The translations under genes were made by a program, and so were the position numbers. A stretch of 64,000 bases of DNA. Origin: Flavobacterium humi. GTDB lineage: Bacteria > Bacteroidota > Bacteroidia > Flavobacteriales > Flavobacteriaceae. The notes beneath the pieces were generated by a model. The model worked only from the letters and a program-made list of their open reading frames with translations, had not been told where the DNA came from and did no database searches. Positions within the stretch are counted from its first letter, which is position 1. Every line of letters starts with the position of its first letter. The stretch spans positions 186,001 to 250,000 of the forward strand of contig NZ_SRLH01000004.1 in the NCBI RefSeq assembly GCF_004745595.1. The letters run 5' to 3'. Shown piece after piece: positions 41,943 to 50,862 of the stretch.

Positions 41943-43201
41943 TATTTTTTCGGTATTAAAAGAGTAATGGTGATGCCTTTGTCAGGATTGTTTCTCGCGT
42001 TTATTTTCCAATGGTGCAAATTGCATATTTTCTTCACATAATACAATCCGAGCCCGAAACCGTTCACTTCATTGCTTTTGGTGCTTGGGATTCTGTAAAA
42101 TTTATCAAATATAAAAGAAATATCCTTCCGGGAAATGCCAATCCCGTTGTCTATACATTCGATTTTAAGGGTTTGGCCTTCTTCCGACATCCGGATCATG
42201 ATTTCAGGACGGCCTTCGCAGTACTTTACAGAATTGTCTATAAGGTTGTAAACCAGGTTGGTAAAATGAAATTCATCGGCTTCAATATAATAGTCCCGGC
42301 TGTGGTTGTCAATCTGGACATTGCTCTGCGGGTATTTGAGCAGGACGTTTTCAATAACACCCCGGATGACCGATACGACATTTGTGGGCCGCTTGTCCAG
42401 GGCCAAAGGCGAATTGTCAGATTTGGCAATGTTCAGTATCTTTTCGATATGATTGTTGAGTTTGTTGCTCTGGCTGATGATGATCTGGGCGTATTTCTCA
42501 AGCTTTTCATCCGTTTTTACCTGTTCCTGTTTTACCAGGTAATTTGAAGCGATGAGTATGGAAGAAAGCGGGGTTTTGAATTCATGCGTCATATTGTTGA
42601 TGAAATCCCGTTGGAGTTCGGAATATTTCTTTTGCTGCAAAAGCGTGAAAATAGAATACACGTATACCAATAAAATAACAATCAGGGCAAACGAAAGCAC
42701 AAACCAGAATTTCATCGAACTGAACAGATAGCTGGTTTCGTTCGGGAAACGGATGGCAAAATAATAAACCAGGTTTTTGTGTTTGGGAAAATAGACGGAT
42801 TGTTTTGTTTTGGATTTGCTGGAAAGCGAAATGTAATTGCCGTACACCATTTCGTCGCTCTGGCAATTGTACATGGCATATTCGAAATCGGTAGTGATAT
42901 TGATTTTCTCGAATTCGGTTTTTAAATAGTATTCCAGGATTTCAGGTTCGAAATCATTGTTCACGTTTACAATATAGTAATCGTTCGAGATTTTCTGCAC
43001 AGGGTTTTCAGAAGGCAACTCATTGTTTACGCCTTCGTATAGTTTTTTAGCCACTTCAAGCAAAGCAATGTGGGCTTTTTGGCTGAATTTCTTTTCTTCC
43101 AGCGTATACGCCTGCCGGGTCCAGAGCAGTTGCGCCACCAGGATGCCGATAATGGCAATGAGCCCCAAAACGATCACAATATTAAGCTTGTTTACTTTCA
43201 A
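41942..43201 (-). CDS. Sensor histidine kinase (RprX-like)
   Basis: About 419 residues. A first membrane segment (VIVLGLIAIIGILVAQLLW) is followed by a periplasmic sensor region of ~130 residues, a second membrane segment (FVLSFALIVILLVYVYSIF), then HisKA (FINNMTHEFKTPLSSILIAS, catalytic His) and HATPase (NLIDNSVKYC, IECIDNGIGI, GFGLGLYYV). No ATG is available in the frame: likely starts are TTG at 43201 (MKVNKLNIV reading) or TTG at 43234. The 43201 start gives the shorter cytoplasmic tail and is used here; the true start is uncertain. It is divergent from the DUF1573 gene with direct repeats between them. Confidence 0.88.
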   Translation of the reverse strand: MKVNKLNIVIVLGLIAIIGILVAQLLWTRQAYTLEEKKFSQKAHIALLEVAKKLYEGVNNELPSENPVQKISNDYYIVNVNNDFEPEILEYYLKTEFEKINITTDFEYAMYNCQSDEMVYGNYISLSSKSKTKQSVYFPKHKNLVYYFAIRFPNETSYLFSSMKFWFVLSFALIVILLVYVYSIFTLLQQKKYSELQRDFINNMTHEFKTPLSSILIASNYLVKQEQVKTDEKLEKYAQIIISQSNKLNNHIEKILNIAKSDNSPLALDKRPTNVVSVIRGVIENVLLKYPQSNVQIDNHSRDYYIEADEFHFTNLVYNLIDNSVKYCEGRPEIMIRMSEEGQTLKIECIDNGIGISRKDISFIFDKFYRIPSTKSNEVNGFGLGLYYVKKICNLHHWKINARNNPDKGITITLLIPKK

Positions 43202-43255
43202 TAGCCGGATGTTAGAAAGTGTAATATTAAGCAAAATTTCGCTCAGATTGTGCTA

Positions 43256-43294
43256 TTAACAACTCGTTAACAAACGTTTGAAACCGATTAACAA
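43256..43294. promoter_or_regulatory. Three TTAACAA direct repeats, candidate response-regulator sites
   Basis: TTAACAA occurs at 43256-43262, 43267-43273 and 43288-43294: spacings of 11 and 21 bp place all on one helix face. They lie between the divergent kinase and DUF1573 genes, upstream of both. Confidence 0.5.
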
Positions 43295-43314
43295 GCCCAT
43301 TGGTTTTTACGGAT

Positions 43315-43322
43315 TACTTTTG
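43315..43322 (+). promoter_or_regulatory. -7 element (TACTTTTG) for the DUF1573 gene
   Basis: An exact TAnnTTTG, 59 bases before the ATG. It has no -33 TTG at standard spacing; the TTAACAA repeats sit just upstream, as expected of an activator-dependent promoter. Confidence 0.5.
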
Positions 43323-43381
43323 GATAGATCAAATTTGACAAACCAAATAAATATTCATCAACATTTAAAAAACGAACAATT

Positions 43382-43786
43382 ATGAAAACCATCAAAATCA
43401 CCACATTGGCACTTGCATTAGCTTTAATGTCATTCACAGCGGCGCCAAGCCTCAAAAATGCAATTTCAACAGAAATAGGAACGTCTCCGATTTCCTGGAA
43501 AAGCGAAATGATCGATTTAGGCGAAATTCCACAAGGCAAACCAAAAGCAATTGAGTTTGAATTCAAGAATACCGGAAAAACAGCGGTGCTTATCACAAAT
43601 GTAAAGGCTTCCTGCGGGTGTACTGCCACAGATTATACCAAAACAGCAATACAGCCAGGAGCAACTGCAAAGGTTTCTGCTACTTTTAATGCTGCTGCAA
43701 AAGGGCCTTTTACCAAAACAGTTACCGTTACCACTAACGCTGAGGAAGCACCAAAGGTTTTGTCTTTTAAAGGCACAGTTTTATAA
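43382..43786 (+). CDS. DUF1573 secreted protein
   Basis: 134 residues with a signal peptide (MKTIKITTLALALALMSFTAA). One immunoglobulin-like DUF1573 domain: ISWKSEMIDLGEIPQGKPK, EFEFKNTGKTAVLITNVKASCGCTATDY and ATFNAAAKGPFTKTVTVTTN. The conserved CGCT pair is present. These domains resemble ASH/MSP folds; function unknown. It is divergent from the two-component system and may be its target. Confidence 0.88.
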   Translation: MKTIKITTLALALALMSFTAAPSLKNAISTEIGTSPISWKSEMIDLGEIPQGKPKAIEFEFKNTGKTAVLITNVKASCGCTATDYTKTAIQPGATAKVSATFNAAAKGPFTKTVTVTTNAEEAPKVLSFKGTVL

Positions 43787-43807
43787 TTAATAAAGGTTGG
43801 TTAAACG

Positions 43808-43847
43808 AAAAACTCCAGGACGGGATTACGTTCTGGAGTTTTTTTAT
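43808..43847 (+). terminator. Rho-independent terminator after the DUF1573 gene
   Basis: AAAAACTCCAG pairs with CTGGAGTTTTT, extended by ACG/CGT inside; a T-tract follows. Confidence 0.8.
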
Positions 43848-43868
43848 ATGATTTTATGACGGTATGCC

Positions 43869-45173
43869 TTATGCGACAGGTTCGCCGTACAAGTCAAATT
43901 CAGTGGCGTCAATGATTTTCACCATTACGAAATCGCCGGTTTTTACATAGAATTTAGAAGCGTCGATCAATACTTCATTGTCTACATCCGGACTGTCGAA
44001 TTCGGTTCTTCCTACAAAGTACTGGCCTTCTTTCCTGTCAACGATGCATTTGAAAGTCTGCCCGATTTTTTCCTGGTTCAAATCCCATGAAATTTGGGAT
44101 TGCAAATCCATGATTTCAGTAGCACGAGCCTGTTTTACTTCAAAAGGAACATCGTCTTCCAACGAAAAAGCATGAGTATTTTCTTCATGGGAATAGGCAA
44201 AACAGCCCAAACGTTCAAATTTCATTTCCTGTACCCAATCCCTCATGATTTCAAAATCTTCCTGTGTTTCGCCTGGGTAACCAACGATTAAGGTTGTCCT
44301 GATGGTCATTCCCGGAACGGCTTCCCGGAACTCTTTCAGTAATTTTGTGGTTTTTTCTTTAGTCGTCCCGCGCCTCATAGATTTAAGGATGTTGTCCGAA
44401 ATATGCTGCAACGGAATATCAATATAGTTACAAATTTTAGGTTCTTTCTTCATTAATTCCAATACGTCCATCGGGAAACCGGTAGGGAAGGCGTAGTGCA
44501 AACGGATCCATTCGATGCCCTCCACTTTTACAAGGTTTTCAAGCAATTCCGCCAGGTTGCGTTTTTTGTACAGGTCCAATCCGTAATAGGTTAGGTCCTG
44601 GGCAATGAGGATAAGTTCCTTAACGCCGTTTTTGGCAAGGCCTTCAGCTTCCTTGACTAATTTTTCTATCGGTTGGGAAACGTGGCTTCCGCGCATTAAA
44701 GGAATAGCGCAAAAACTGCACGGACGGTCACAACCTTCGGCAATTTTCAAATAAGCGTAGTTTTTTGGCGTGGTAGTCAAACGTTCGCCTAATAATTCAT
44801 GCTTGTAATCGGCTCCTAATGCTTTTAATAAAAGTGGCAATTCGGTCGTGCCGAAATACTGATCGACATTTGGAATTTCTTTTTCCAAATCAGGACGGTA
44901 TCGTTCTGATAAACAACCTGTAACGAAAACCTTGTCTACAATGCCTTTTTCTTTTTTGTCCGCGTATTCAAGGATGGTGTTTACTGATTCCGCTTTGGCA
45001 TTATCAATAAAACCGCAGGTATTGATCACCACGATATTACCTTCCTGCTCGTGCACGACATCTTTTCCACTGGCTTTCAGTTGTCCCATCAAAACTTCAC
45101 TATCGTAAGTGTTTTTGGAACAGCCAAGAGTTATTACATTGATTTTATTTTTCTTTAACGATTTGGTTCTCAT
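43869..45173 (-). CDS. rimO: Ribosomal protein S12 (Asp88) methylthiotransferase
   Basis: 434 residues: an N-terminal MTTase domain (VITLGCSKNTYDSE, then NTCGFI and VTGCLSERY with three cluster cysteines), a radical SAM core (CDRPCSFCAIP, CxxxCxxC) and a C-terminal TRAM domain. It inserts a methylthio group into an Asp of uS12 using two 4Fe-4S clusters. It is located away from ftsY, with which it is often clustered in this phylum. The promoter -7 element is 19 bases upstream. Confidence 0.96.
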   Translation of the reverse strand: MRTKSLKKNKINVITLGCSKNTYDSEVLMGQLKASGKDVVHEQEGNIVVINTCGFIDNAKAESVNTILEYADKKEKGIVDKVFVTGCLSERYRPDLEKEIPNVDQYFGTTELPLLLKALGADYKHELLGERLTTTPKNYAYLKIAEGCDRPCSFCAIPLMRGSHVSQPIEKLVKEAEGLAKNGVKELILIAQDLTYYGLDLYKKRNLAELLENLVKVEGIEWIRLHYAFPTGFPMDVLELMKKEPKICNYIDIPLQHISDNILKSMRRGTTKEKTTKLLKEFREAVPGMTIRTTLIVGYPGETQEDFEIMRDWVQEMKFERLGCFAYSHEENTHAFSLEDDVPFEVKQARATEIMDLQSQISWDLNQEKIGQTFKCIVDRKEGQYFVGRTEFDSPDVDNEVLIDASKFYVKTGDFVMVKIIDATEFDLYGEPVA

Positions 45174-45192
45174 ACAGTTGAAAATTGGAGTG

Positions 45193-45200
45193 CAAAATTA
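45193..45200 (-). promoter_or_regulatory. -7 element (TAATTTTG) for rimO
   Basis: An exact TAnnTTTG on the - strand, 19 bases before the ATG. Confidence 0.5.
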
Positions 45201-45297
45201 CGCTTTTTATGTTTAGCAGCATCATGCTTTGTGCTTTTTTTGAAAAAATGTCTTATCCTGCATGATTTGCAACTGTCGGCTTTTTTGATTCGGAAAT

Positions 45298-45327
45298 AAA
45301 AAAGCCATTCCTGATGAAATGGCTTTT
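45298..45327 (-). terminator. Rho-independent terminator after the PD40 gene
   Basis: A 10-bp perfect stem (AAAAGCCATT and complement) with an 8-base loop; T-tail on the - strand. Confidence 0.8.
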
Positions 45328-45337
45328 GAATCGTATT

Positions 45338-46219
45338 TTATACTTTATACTGTTCCGCATCGAAAGGAATGGAGTATATTTTTTCGACACGCCTTCCGTT
45401 GGGCAGGACCTTGGTTCTTGAAAAATATAATTTCTTTTCCTTTTCATGGTAAAAGGGACAAAATTCGCCTTCTATGGTATTGATTTCCGGGCCCAGGTTT
45501 TTTGGTGTACTCCAGGTGCCGTTTTTGTTGAAACTGATATATAGGTCTACATCCCCGAAATTCCCTTCTGCTTTGGAAGAAAAATAGATGATATACTTCC
45601 CGTTTTTGTCAATATAAGGATTGGCTTCCCTGTCTGAGGTATTGATGGGAAGGCCTATGTTTTCATGTGCCTGGAATTGCCCGTTTTCGAATTTTGACCT
45701 GTAAATATCGGTTTTTCCTTTTCCGTCGGGATTTTCTTTAGTGAAGTAAACAGATCCGTTTTTGGTCAGGGAAACAAACGATTCCGAAGCATCGGTATTT
45801 AGGGTGTCATCCAAACGGTAGGCTTCGCTCCAATTGTTTTTTGTCTTTTTTACGGCATAAATATCAAATCCTTTCCTGGCTGGTTTTCCTTCAACCGGCC
45901 TGTTGGACTGGAAATATAGCGTTTTTCCGTCGGGCGAAAACATGGGGTCGATATTTTTCCAATTGCGGTTTGCCGAAAAGGAAGCCACTTCCGGCTGCTG
46001 CCATTGCCCTTTTATTTTTTTGGACTGCATTATAGTCAGTGTGTCCCTTCCTCCGTTGGAATGTACCCAGAAAGCTTCCTCGCCGTTAGGCGAAATGGTC
46101 AATCCGAAGACATCGTTTTTGGAAATCGTTTCCGGTTCGAATAACTGTGCTTTGTTTTGTGAAAAACAATTGACTGATAAAAAGATGAAAAAGATCCAAT
46201 TCAAATGAAGTGCCCGCAT
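45338..46219 (-). CDS. PD40 (TolB-like beta-propeller) secreted protein
   Basis: 293 residues with a signal peptide (MRALHLNWIFFIFLSVNCFS). Repeats of the PD40 type: LTISPNGEEAFWVHS, MFSPDGKTLYFQSNRP, IDKNGKYIIYFSSKAEG, and FCPFYHEKEKKLYFSRT. Four to five blades are visible, so either a partial propeller or a dimer. PD40 proteins bind peptidoglycan partners or sugars. It starts one base after the stop of the FadL-type gene, so the two are probably co-transcribed. Confidence 0.87.
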   Translation of the reverse strand: MRALHLNWIFFIFLSVNCFSQNKAQLFEPETISKNDVFGLTISPNGEEAFWVHSNGGRDTLTIMQSKKIKGQWQQPEVASFSANRNWKNIDPMFSPDGKTLYFQSNRPVEGKPARKGFDIYAVKKTKNNWSEAYRLDDTLNTDASESFVSLTKNGSVYFTKENPDGKGKTDIYRSKFENGQFQAHENIGLPINTSDREANPYIDKNGKYIIYFSSKAEGNFGDVDLYISFNKNGTWSTPKNLGPEINTIEGEFCPFYHEKEKKLYFSRTKVLPNGRRVEKIYSIPFDAEQYKV

Positions 46220-46220
46220 A

Positions 46221-47720
46221 TTATAATTCGAAAGCTAAAGTTAGTGTGACATTGTTGTTTTTCGCTTCAATAGTTGCGCGGTCGGTCATGCCTTGAGAGA
46301 AAAACAATTCCCCGTATTTACGTTTGGATGCGGAATAGGCCAGGTCCAATCGGGTGGAACCGAAATTATAGCCCACACCTCCGGAATAACCGGTTAAGTT
46401 CCCCATGTAATCTTTATTTTCATACGGGCTTCCTTCGTTATGGTATCCTGCCCTCAAACTCCATTGCTTGATTTTGTGTTCGGCACCAACCCTGAAATCA
46501 TAAGCACGTGTCAATGTATTGGCCATCGTCCTGTTGAGCACGCTGAAATCGCTTTGCGGCTTGAATTTGGTTGCGGCATAGTCTTTTGTACTAACATCGA
46601 CACTGATCAATCCAATAGTGCCAAAAACAGAAGCCAAACTGAACGTCCATTTGCCAGGGGTACTTATTTTATAAGGCTCGTATACGTTTGTAACACCCGG
46701 ATCCTCATTATAGACAGGTTCGGGACAATCGGCGCAAGCAGTAGTCAAACTTTGCGAAAGTTCGTCATTAAGTGTCATCCATGTTGGCGATTCATACGCA
46801 AGCCCTATTCTTAATTCTTTTATAGGTTTGACAATGGCTCCTAATTGAAACGAAAATCCTGATCCGTAAGTATACAAATCATTGTTGTAACGGAATCGCT
46901 GTACACCTGCAGCTGTATTTTCGCCTGTTGCACCGGCATAATCTTCATAAAAGCTGGAAGACCTTCTGTAATCTGTAAAATGGGAATTTAAATTGATACC
47001 CAAAAACAATAAATCTTTGTACTGCGTTGCGGCATTAAAAGAGAGTTTTCCGTTGTAACCGGTACTGGAAACCTCGTTTTCCTGATAATAGTTGCCCGTG
47101 GCTGTAATATTAGGGAAATATAGGGTATTGTTCGGGTTTGAACTATCATCCGGGTTTATCAGATAGGAATAATACGCTAGAGAAGCTTGTTGCTCGCCAT
47201 AGTTTAATTCGTCATAATTGTAGCCTTCGATAACGCCCAACTTGATGCCATTAGCGTAATTTACGAAAAAGTTTGTCCCGGAATGTGAAGGGTTCCTTCC
47301 CGCCGAAAACAGATCATTGTCAAAATTGCTCAAATTCTCATAATTTACCGCTAGGGAGAATTTTTTCCAATCGCTGTTCCCGCTATGGTTTTCAAATACA
47401 AAAACGCCACCGGCCTGGTTCAAATCGAAAGAATTGTTGCTTTCTGATGCTTTTGTCCCAAAATAATCCGAATTGTTTTTGGTATTGAAATTGCTCACCG
47501 TTACCGTTAACTGGTTGTTGGCAAAAACCGCAGACCCCGCAGGATTCACGCTTATAGCCGACATATCGCCGCCAAGAGCCCCGAAAGCTCCGCTCATCGC
47601 TCTAAAACGGGCTGTTCCGTTTGGATGGTCCTGCGCATATCGTAAAGCATCGGAAATATCCTGTGCCTGAACTCCTGATATGCAAAGGACAAGCGAAAAA
47701 AAAGAAATGTATTTTTTCAT
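46221..47720 (-). CDS. OmpP1/FadL-family outer membrane transport protein
   Basis: 499 residues with a signal peptide (MKKYISFFSLVLCISGVQA-Q). The N-terminal segment RFRAMSGAFGALGGDMSAIS followed by VNPAGSAVF is the hatch signature of Bacteroidota FadL-like proteins. The rest is beta-barrel strands, ending in VTLTLAFEL. Such channels pass hydrophobic compounds; the substrate is unknown. A short Cys pair (CADCPEP) sits in a predicted loop. Confidence 0.9.
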   Translation of the reverse strand: MKKYISFFSLVLCISGVQAQDISDALRYAQDHPNGTARFRAMSGAFGALGGDMSAISVNPAGSAVFANNQLTVTVSNFNTKNNSDYFGTKASESNNSFDLNQAGGVFVFENHSGNSDWKKFSLAVNYENLSNFDNDLFSAGRNPSHSGTNFFVNYANGIKLGVIEGYNYDELNYGEQQASLAYYSYLINPDDSSNPNNTLYFPNITATGNYYQENEVSSTGYNGKLSFNAATQYKDLLFLGINLNSHFTDYRRSSSFYEDYAGATGENTAAGVQRFRYNNDLYTYGSGFSFQLGAIVKPIKELRIGLAYESPTWMTLNDELSQSLTTACADCPEPVYNEDPGVTNVYEPYKISTPGKWTFSLASVFGTIGLISVDVSTKDYAATKFKPQSDFSVLNRTMANTLTRAYDFRVGAEHKIKQWSLRAGYHNEGSPYENKDYMGNLTGYSGGVGYNFGSTRLDLAYSASKRKYGELFFSQGMTDRATIEAKNNNVTLTLAFEL

Positions 47721-47740
47721 AAACTAGTAATTTTAAGTCA

Positions 47741-47780
47741 AAAAAAACCTATGCAACACATGGACTGATTTGCATAGGTT
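47741..47780 (-). terminator. Rho-independent terminator after the low-complexity lipoprotein gene
   Basis: An 11-bp perfect stem (AACCTATGCAA and complement) around a 13-base loop; on the - strand seven T residues follow. Confidence 0.85.
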
Positions 47781-47794
47781 ATGAATGTTATTTT

Positions 47795-48868
47795 TTATCC
47801 TCTCCTTCCTCCGCCTCCGGAACGGCCTCCGCCATAGGAACCGCCGCCTGAGCCTGATGAAGATCTTGGGGATTCATAAGAGCTGCGTGGGGAAGAACTT
47901 TCAGATCTTGGCCTAGGGGTATTGTTTGAAGGCTCCAGCCTAGGTGGATTTGATTCCCTGGTTCTAGGTGTTGATTCTCCTCTTGGCCTTGGATTTGACT
48001 CTGAACTATTAGGTCTCGGCCTTGGATTGTAAAAGGTGTTTTCCGAAGATGTTTCAGGCCTTACATCCCTTCTTCTTGGAGGTTGCTGCGTTGTTCTCGG
48101 GTTTTGGAAACCATCATTGTTTCTAGGAGAAAAAGAAGAGCTTCTTGGCCGCGGAGTGTTATTGGTCATAGAATTGTTCTGCGAGCCGTATCTGGTACCG
48201 TTGTAAGCAGATCCCCTTCTTCCTCTGTTGTAAACATAATCGTTTCCATAATAATAGCCGTTATGGTTGTGCCAGTGATTGTTGTAGCCGTAATAGCCAT
48301 AATATCCTCCATAATAATAAGGATTATACCATCCCCAGCTTGGGCCGTAATAACCGGAATATCCCCAGTAAGGGCTGCCCCAGCTGTAATTCCAGGAATT
48401 CCATCCTAGGTAGATGCCTGTTCTCCAAGGTCTGTAGCCCCAGTAATTGCCCCAATAGCCATAATTGTAACCGCCCCAGCCCCAACTGTTGTCGTATACA
48501 TTTATGGTTACGTTCTCGTTATTGGTTCCCCAGGCACCATAGTTTTCGGACTCAGAATCAGGATCCTGGACCTGGCTGGAGGTGCTGGAATAATTATCTA
48601 CATCAGTGAAAGATTCAGAAGTATCAGTGCTGTAATTGTAAGCGTTCGACCCGAAGTATTCTTTGTATTTCTGGTTAGCTTCCGAGACATTGCTGTCTTT
48701 TGCATCAGAAGTAGCGGCCGCTGTTTCCTGTCTTTGGCCACCATAAATCCCGTCATTGTCATAATAGGACTTGTTCTGATACGTTCCACATGATACAGAA
48801 ACCAACCCTAATAATCCAACAATGGACTTTAGGAGTATATTTCCTGTAGAAAAGTTATAAGTTTTCAT
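47795..48868 (-). CDS. Low-complexity lipoprotein, Tyr/Trp/Gly-rich then Arg/Pro/Ser-rich
   Basis: 357 residues. Lipobox VSVS-C after a signal segment. The middle (about 125-215) is built of short Tyr/Trp/Gly/Asn repeats (WGWGGYNYGYWGNYWGY type). The C-terminal ~130 residues are Arg/Pro/Ser-rich (NTPRPRSESSSPRSSYES type) and end in a Gly/Ser-rich tail GGGGRRG. Such disordered proteins next to proS are often named 'vitellogenin II precursor' in flavobacterial genomes with no real relation to vitellogenin. ATG at 48868 is used in preference to a TTG at 48895. Function unknown. Confidence 0.75.
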   Translation of the reverse strand: MKTYNFSTGNILLKSIVGLLGLVSVSCGTYQNKSYYDNDGIYGGQRQETAAATSDAKDSNVSEANQKYKEYFGSNAYNYSTDTSESFTDVDNYSSTSSQVQDPDSESENYGAWGTNNENVTINVYDNSWGWGGYNYGYWGNYWGYRPWRTGIYLGWNSWNYSWGSPYWGYSGYYGPSWGWYNPYYYGGYYGYYGYNNHWHNHNGYYYGNDYVYNRGRRGSAYNGTRYGSQNNSMTNNTPRPRSSSFSPRNNDGFQNPRTTQQPPRRRDVRPETSSENTFYNPRPRPNSSESNPRPRGESTPRTRESNPPRLEPSNNTPRPRSESSSPRSSYESPRSSSGSGGGSYGGGRSGGGGRRG

Positions 48869-48897
48869 ATCGTTGAGTTTTTTATTGTTGGACAATA

Positions 48898-48905
48898 CAA
48901 AAATA
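48898..48905 (-). promoter_or_regulatory. -7 element (TATTTTTG) for the low-complexity lipoprotein
   Basis: An exact TAnnTTTG on the - strand, 29 bases before the ATG, between the divergent lipoprotein and proS genes. Confidence 0.45.
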
Positions 48906-48969
48906 GTTAGTTTTGTCGAACTATTTATTATAAATATAAAGGTACAATATTTGTGCCAAACTTTTCAAT

Positions 48970-50448
48970 ATGAGCAAGAACTTAACAAAACGTTTAGAAG
49001 ATTATTCAAAATGGTACAACGAACTGGTAGTTAAAGCAGATTTGGCTGAAAACTCAGGAGTAAGAGGTTGTATGGTAATCAAACCTTATGGCTATGCAAT
49101 CTGGGAAAAGATGCAGGCTGAATTGGACAGGATGTTTAAAGAAACAGGGCATAGCAATGCCTATTTTCCGTTGTTTGTTCCCAAAAGCATGTTTGAAGCC
49201 GAAGAAAAAAATGCAGAAGGATTTGCCAAAGAATGTGCTATTGTAACACATTACAGATTAAAAAACGATCCGGACAAACCAGGGAAACTAATGGTTGACC
49301 CTAATGCTAAACTGGAGGAAGAACTGATTGTCCGCCCTACCAGTGAGGCTATTATCTGGAGTACATATAAGAATTGGGTACAGTCTTACAGGGATTTACC
49401 TTTGCTGATTAACCAATGGGCGAATGTGGTCCGATGGGAAATGCGTACACGTTTGTTTTTGCGTACTGCCGAGTTTTTATGGCAGGAAGGCCACACTGCG
49501 CACGCGACAAAGGCTGAAGCTATTGCCGAATCAGAGAAAATGATGAATGTATATGCTGATTTCGCCGAAAATTTCATGGCCATCCCGGTTATAAAAGGAT
49601 TGAAAACCGAAACAGAACGTTTTGCAGGAGCAGAAGAAACCTATTGTATTGAAGCCTTAATGCAGGACGGAAAGGCACTTCAGGCGGGGACTTCCCACTT
49701 TTTGGGCCAGAACTTCGCCAAAGCGTTCGATGTGAAGTTTGCCAACCAGGAAGGGAAGCAAGAGCACGTTTGGGGAACTTCGTGGGGTGTTTCAACACGT
49801 TTGATGGGTGCTTTGGTTATGACGCATTCCGATGATAACGGCTTGGTGCTGCCTCCGAATTTAGCGCCAATTCAAGTGGTTATCGTGCCTATTTTTAAAA
49901 CCGATGAAGAGTTTGAAAAGATTTCGGCTGTTGCCAATGATTTAGCGGCACAATTCAGGAAGATGAGGATCTCTGTTAAATATGACGACAGGACAACTCA
50001 AAAACCAGGATTTAAATTCGCAGAATGGGAACTAAAAGGAGTGCCGGTCAGGATTGCCATAGGCCCGAAAGATTTGGAGAACGGGACTTTTGAGGTAGCC
50101 AGACGCGATACCCTGACAAAAGAAGCGAAATCTGCCGATGGAATTGCAGATTATGTAAATGGCCTTTTAAGCCAGATTCAAGACGATTTGTTTGCTAAAG
50201 CATTACAATATAGAGATACGCATATTACTGAAGTTTCTAATTTTGAGGAATTTAAAGAGGTTCTTGAGGGTAAAGGAGGTTTTATTGCAGCGCATTGGGA
50301 CGGGACTGCCGAAACGGAAGAGAAAATTAAAGAGCTTACAAAAGCCACAATCCGCTGTATTGCCTTAGATAGGAAAGAAGAGGCGGGAAGCTGTGTATTT
50401 ACTGGGAAGCCATCGGTTGGAAGAGTGCTTTTTGCAAAAGCGTACTAA
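48970..50448 (+). CDS. proS: Prolyl-tRNA synthetase, eukaryote/archaea-like type
   Basis: 492 residues with class II motifs: motif 1 [17 protein letters not shown], motif 2 [21 protein letters not shown], motif 3 in [16 protein letters not shown]. The bacterial editing insertion (INS) is absent, and a C-terminal domain ends VLFAKAY with the terminal Tyr typical of the archaeal/eukaryotic type. It has one C-terminal Cys pair region ([23 protein letters not shown]) like the zinc-binding extension. It charges tRNA-Pro. Editing of mischarged Ala-tRNA would have to come from another protein. Confidence 0.96.
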   Translation: MSKNLTKRLEDYSKWYNELVVKADLAENSGVRGCMVIKPYGYAIWEKMQAELDRMFKETGHSNAYFPLFVPKSMFEAEEKNAEGFAKECAIVTHYRLKNDPDKPGKLMVDPNAKLEEELIVRPTSEAIIWSTYKNWVQSYRDLPLLINQWANVVRWEMRTRLFLRTAEFLWQEGHTAHATKAEAIAESEKMMNVYADFAENFMAIPVIKGLKTETERFAGAEETYCIEALMQDGKALQAGTSHFLGQNFAKAFDVKFANQEGKQEHVWGTSWGVSTRLMGALVMTHSDDNGLVLPPNLAPIQVVIVPIFKTDEEFEKISAVANDLAAQFRKMRISVKYDDRTTQKPGFKFAEWELKGVPVRIAIGPKDLENGTFEVARRDTLTKEAKSADGIADYVNGLLSQIQDDLFAKALQYRDTHITEVSNFEEFKEVLEGKGGFIAAHWDGTAETEEKIKELTKATIRCIALDRKEEAGSCVFTGKPSVGRVLFAKAY

Positions 50449-50475
50449 AAAAATCGAAAAAATATTAGTTGGCTA

Positions 50476-50505
50476 TTGCGAGAATAAAAAATAGTTGTAT
50501 TTTTG
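50476..50505 (+). promoter_or_regulatory. Promoter of the tRNA-Glu pair (TTG-N19-TATTTTTG)
   Basis: TTG (50476-50478) and TATTTTTG (50498-50505) are exactly 19 bases apart, 26 bases before the first tRNA gene. Confidence 0.75.
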
Positions 50506-50531
50506 CACTCGCATTACAAAATTAATGTAAT

Positions 50532-50603
50532 GGCCCGTTCGTCTATCGGTTAGGACGCCAGGTTTTCATCCTGGTAAGAGGGGTTCGATTCCCCTACGGG
50601 CTA
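50532..50603 (+). tRNA. tRNA-Glu (anticodon TTC), copy 1
   Basis: A 72-nt cloverleaf: acceptor GGCCCGT/ACGGGCT (G1-U72 wobble), D-arm, anticodon loop TTTTCAT with TTC, T-arm GGGG-TTCGATT-CCCC, and discriminator A. CCA is not encoded. Confidence 0.97.
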
Positions 50604-50633
50604 CTAGAATACTGAAGTTAAAAAATTATTGAT

Positions 50634-50705
50634 GGCCCGTTCGTCTATCGGTTAGGACGCCAGGTTTTCATCCTGGTAAGAGGGGTTCGATTCCCCTACG
50701 GGCTA
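50634..50705 (+). tRNA. tRNA-Glu (anticodon TTC), copy 2
   Basis: Identical in sequence to copy 1, offset by 102 bases, with a 30-base AT-rich spacer. Both are presumably cut from one transcript. Confidence 0.97.
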
Positions 50706-50862
50706 CAAATTAGTTGTAAATAAGTTTTATAAAATTTAAGCTTAGTGTCTCAAGTTTTTATTTTATTAGTTAAAACCAAAGTGATTGCAAAACAATTGTG
50801 GGAGGTTTTTCTTTTTTAACTGATAGTTTATAAATAATTATTACAATTAAAAAACAAGTAAA

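Noticed and set aside
45253..45447. Small - strand ORF between rimO and the PD40 gene
   Set aside because: It overlaps the end of the PD40 gene in another frame and runs through its terminator.
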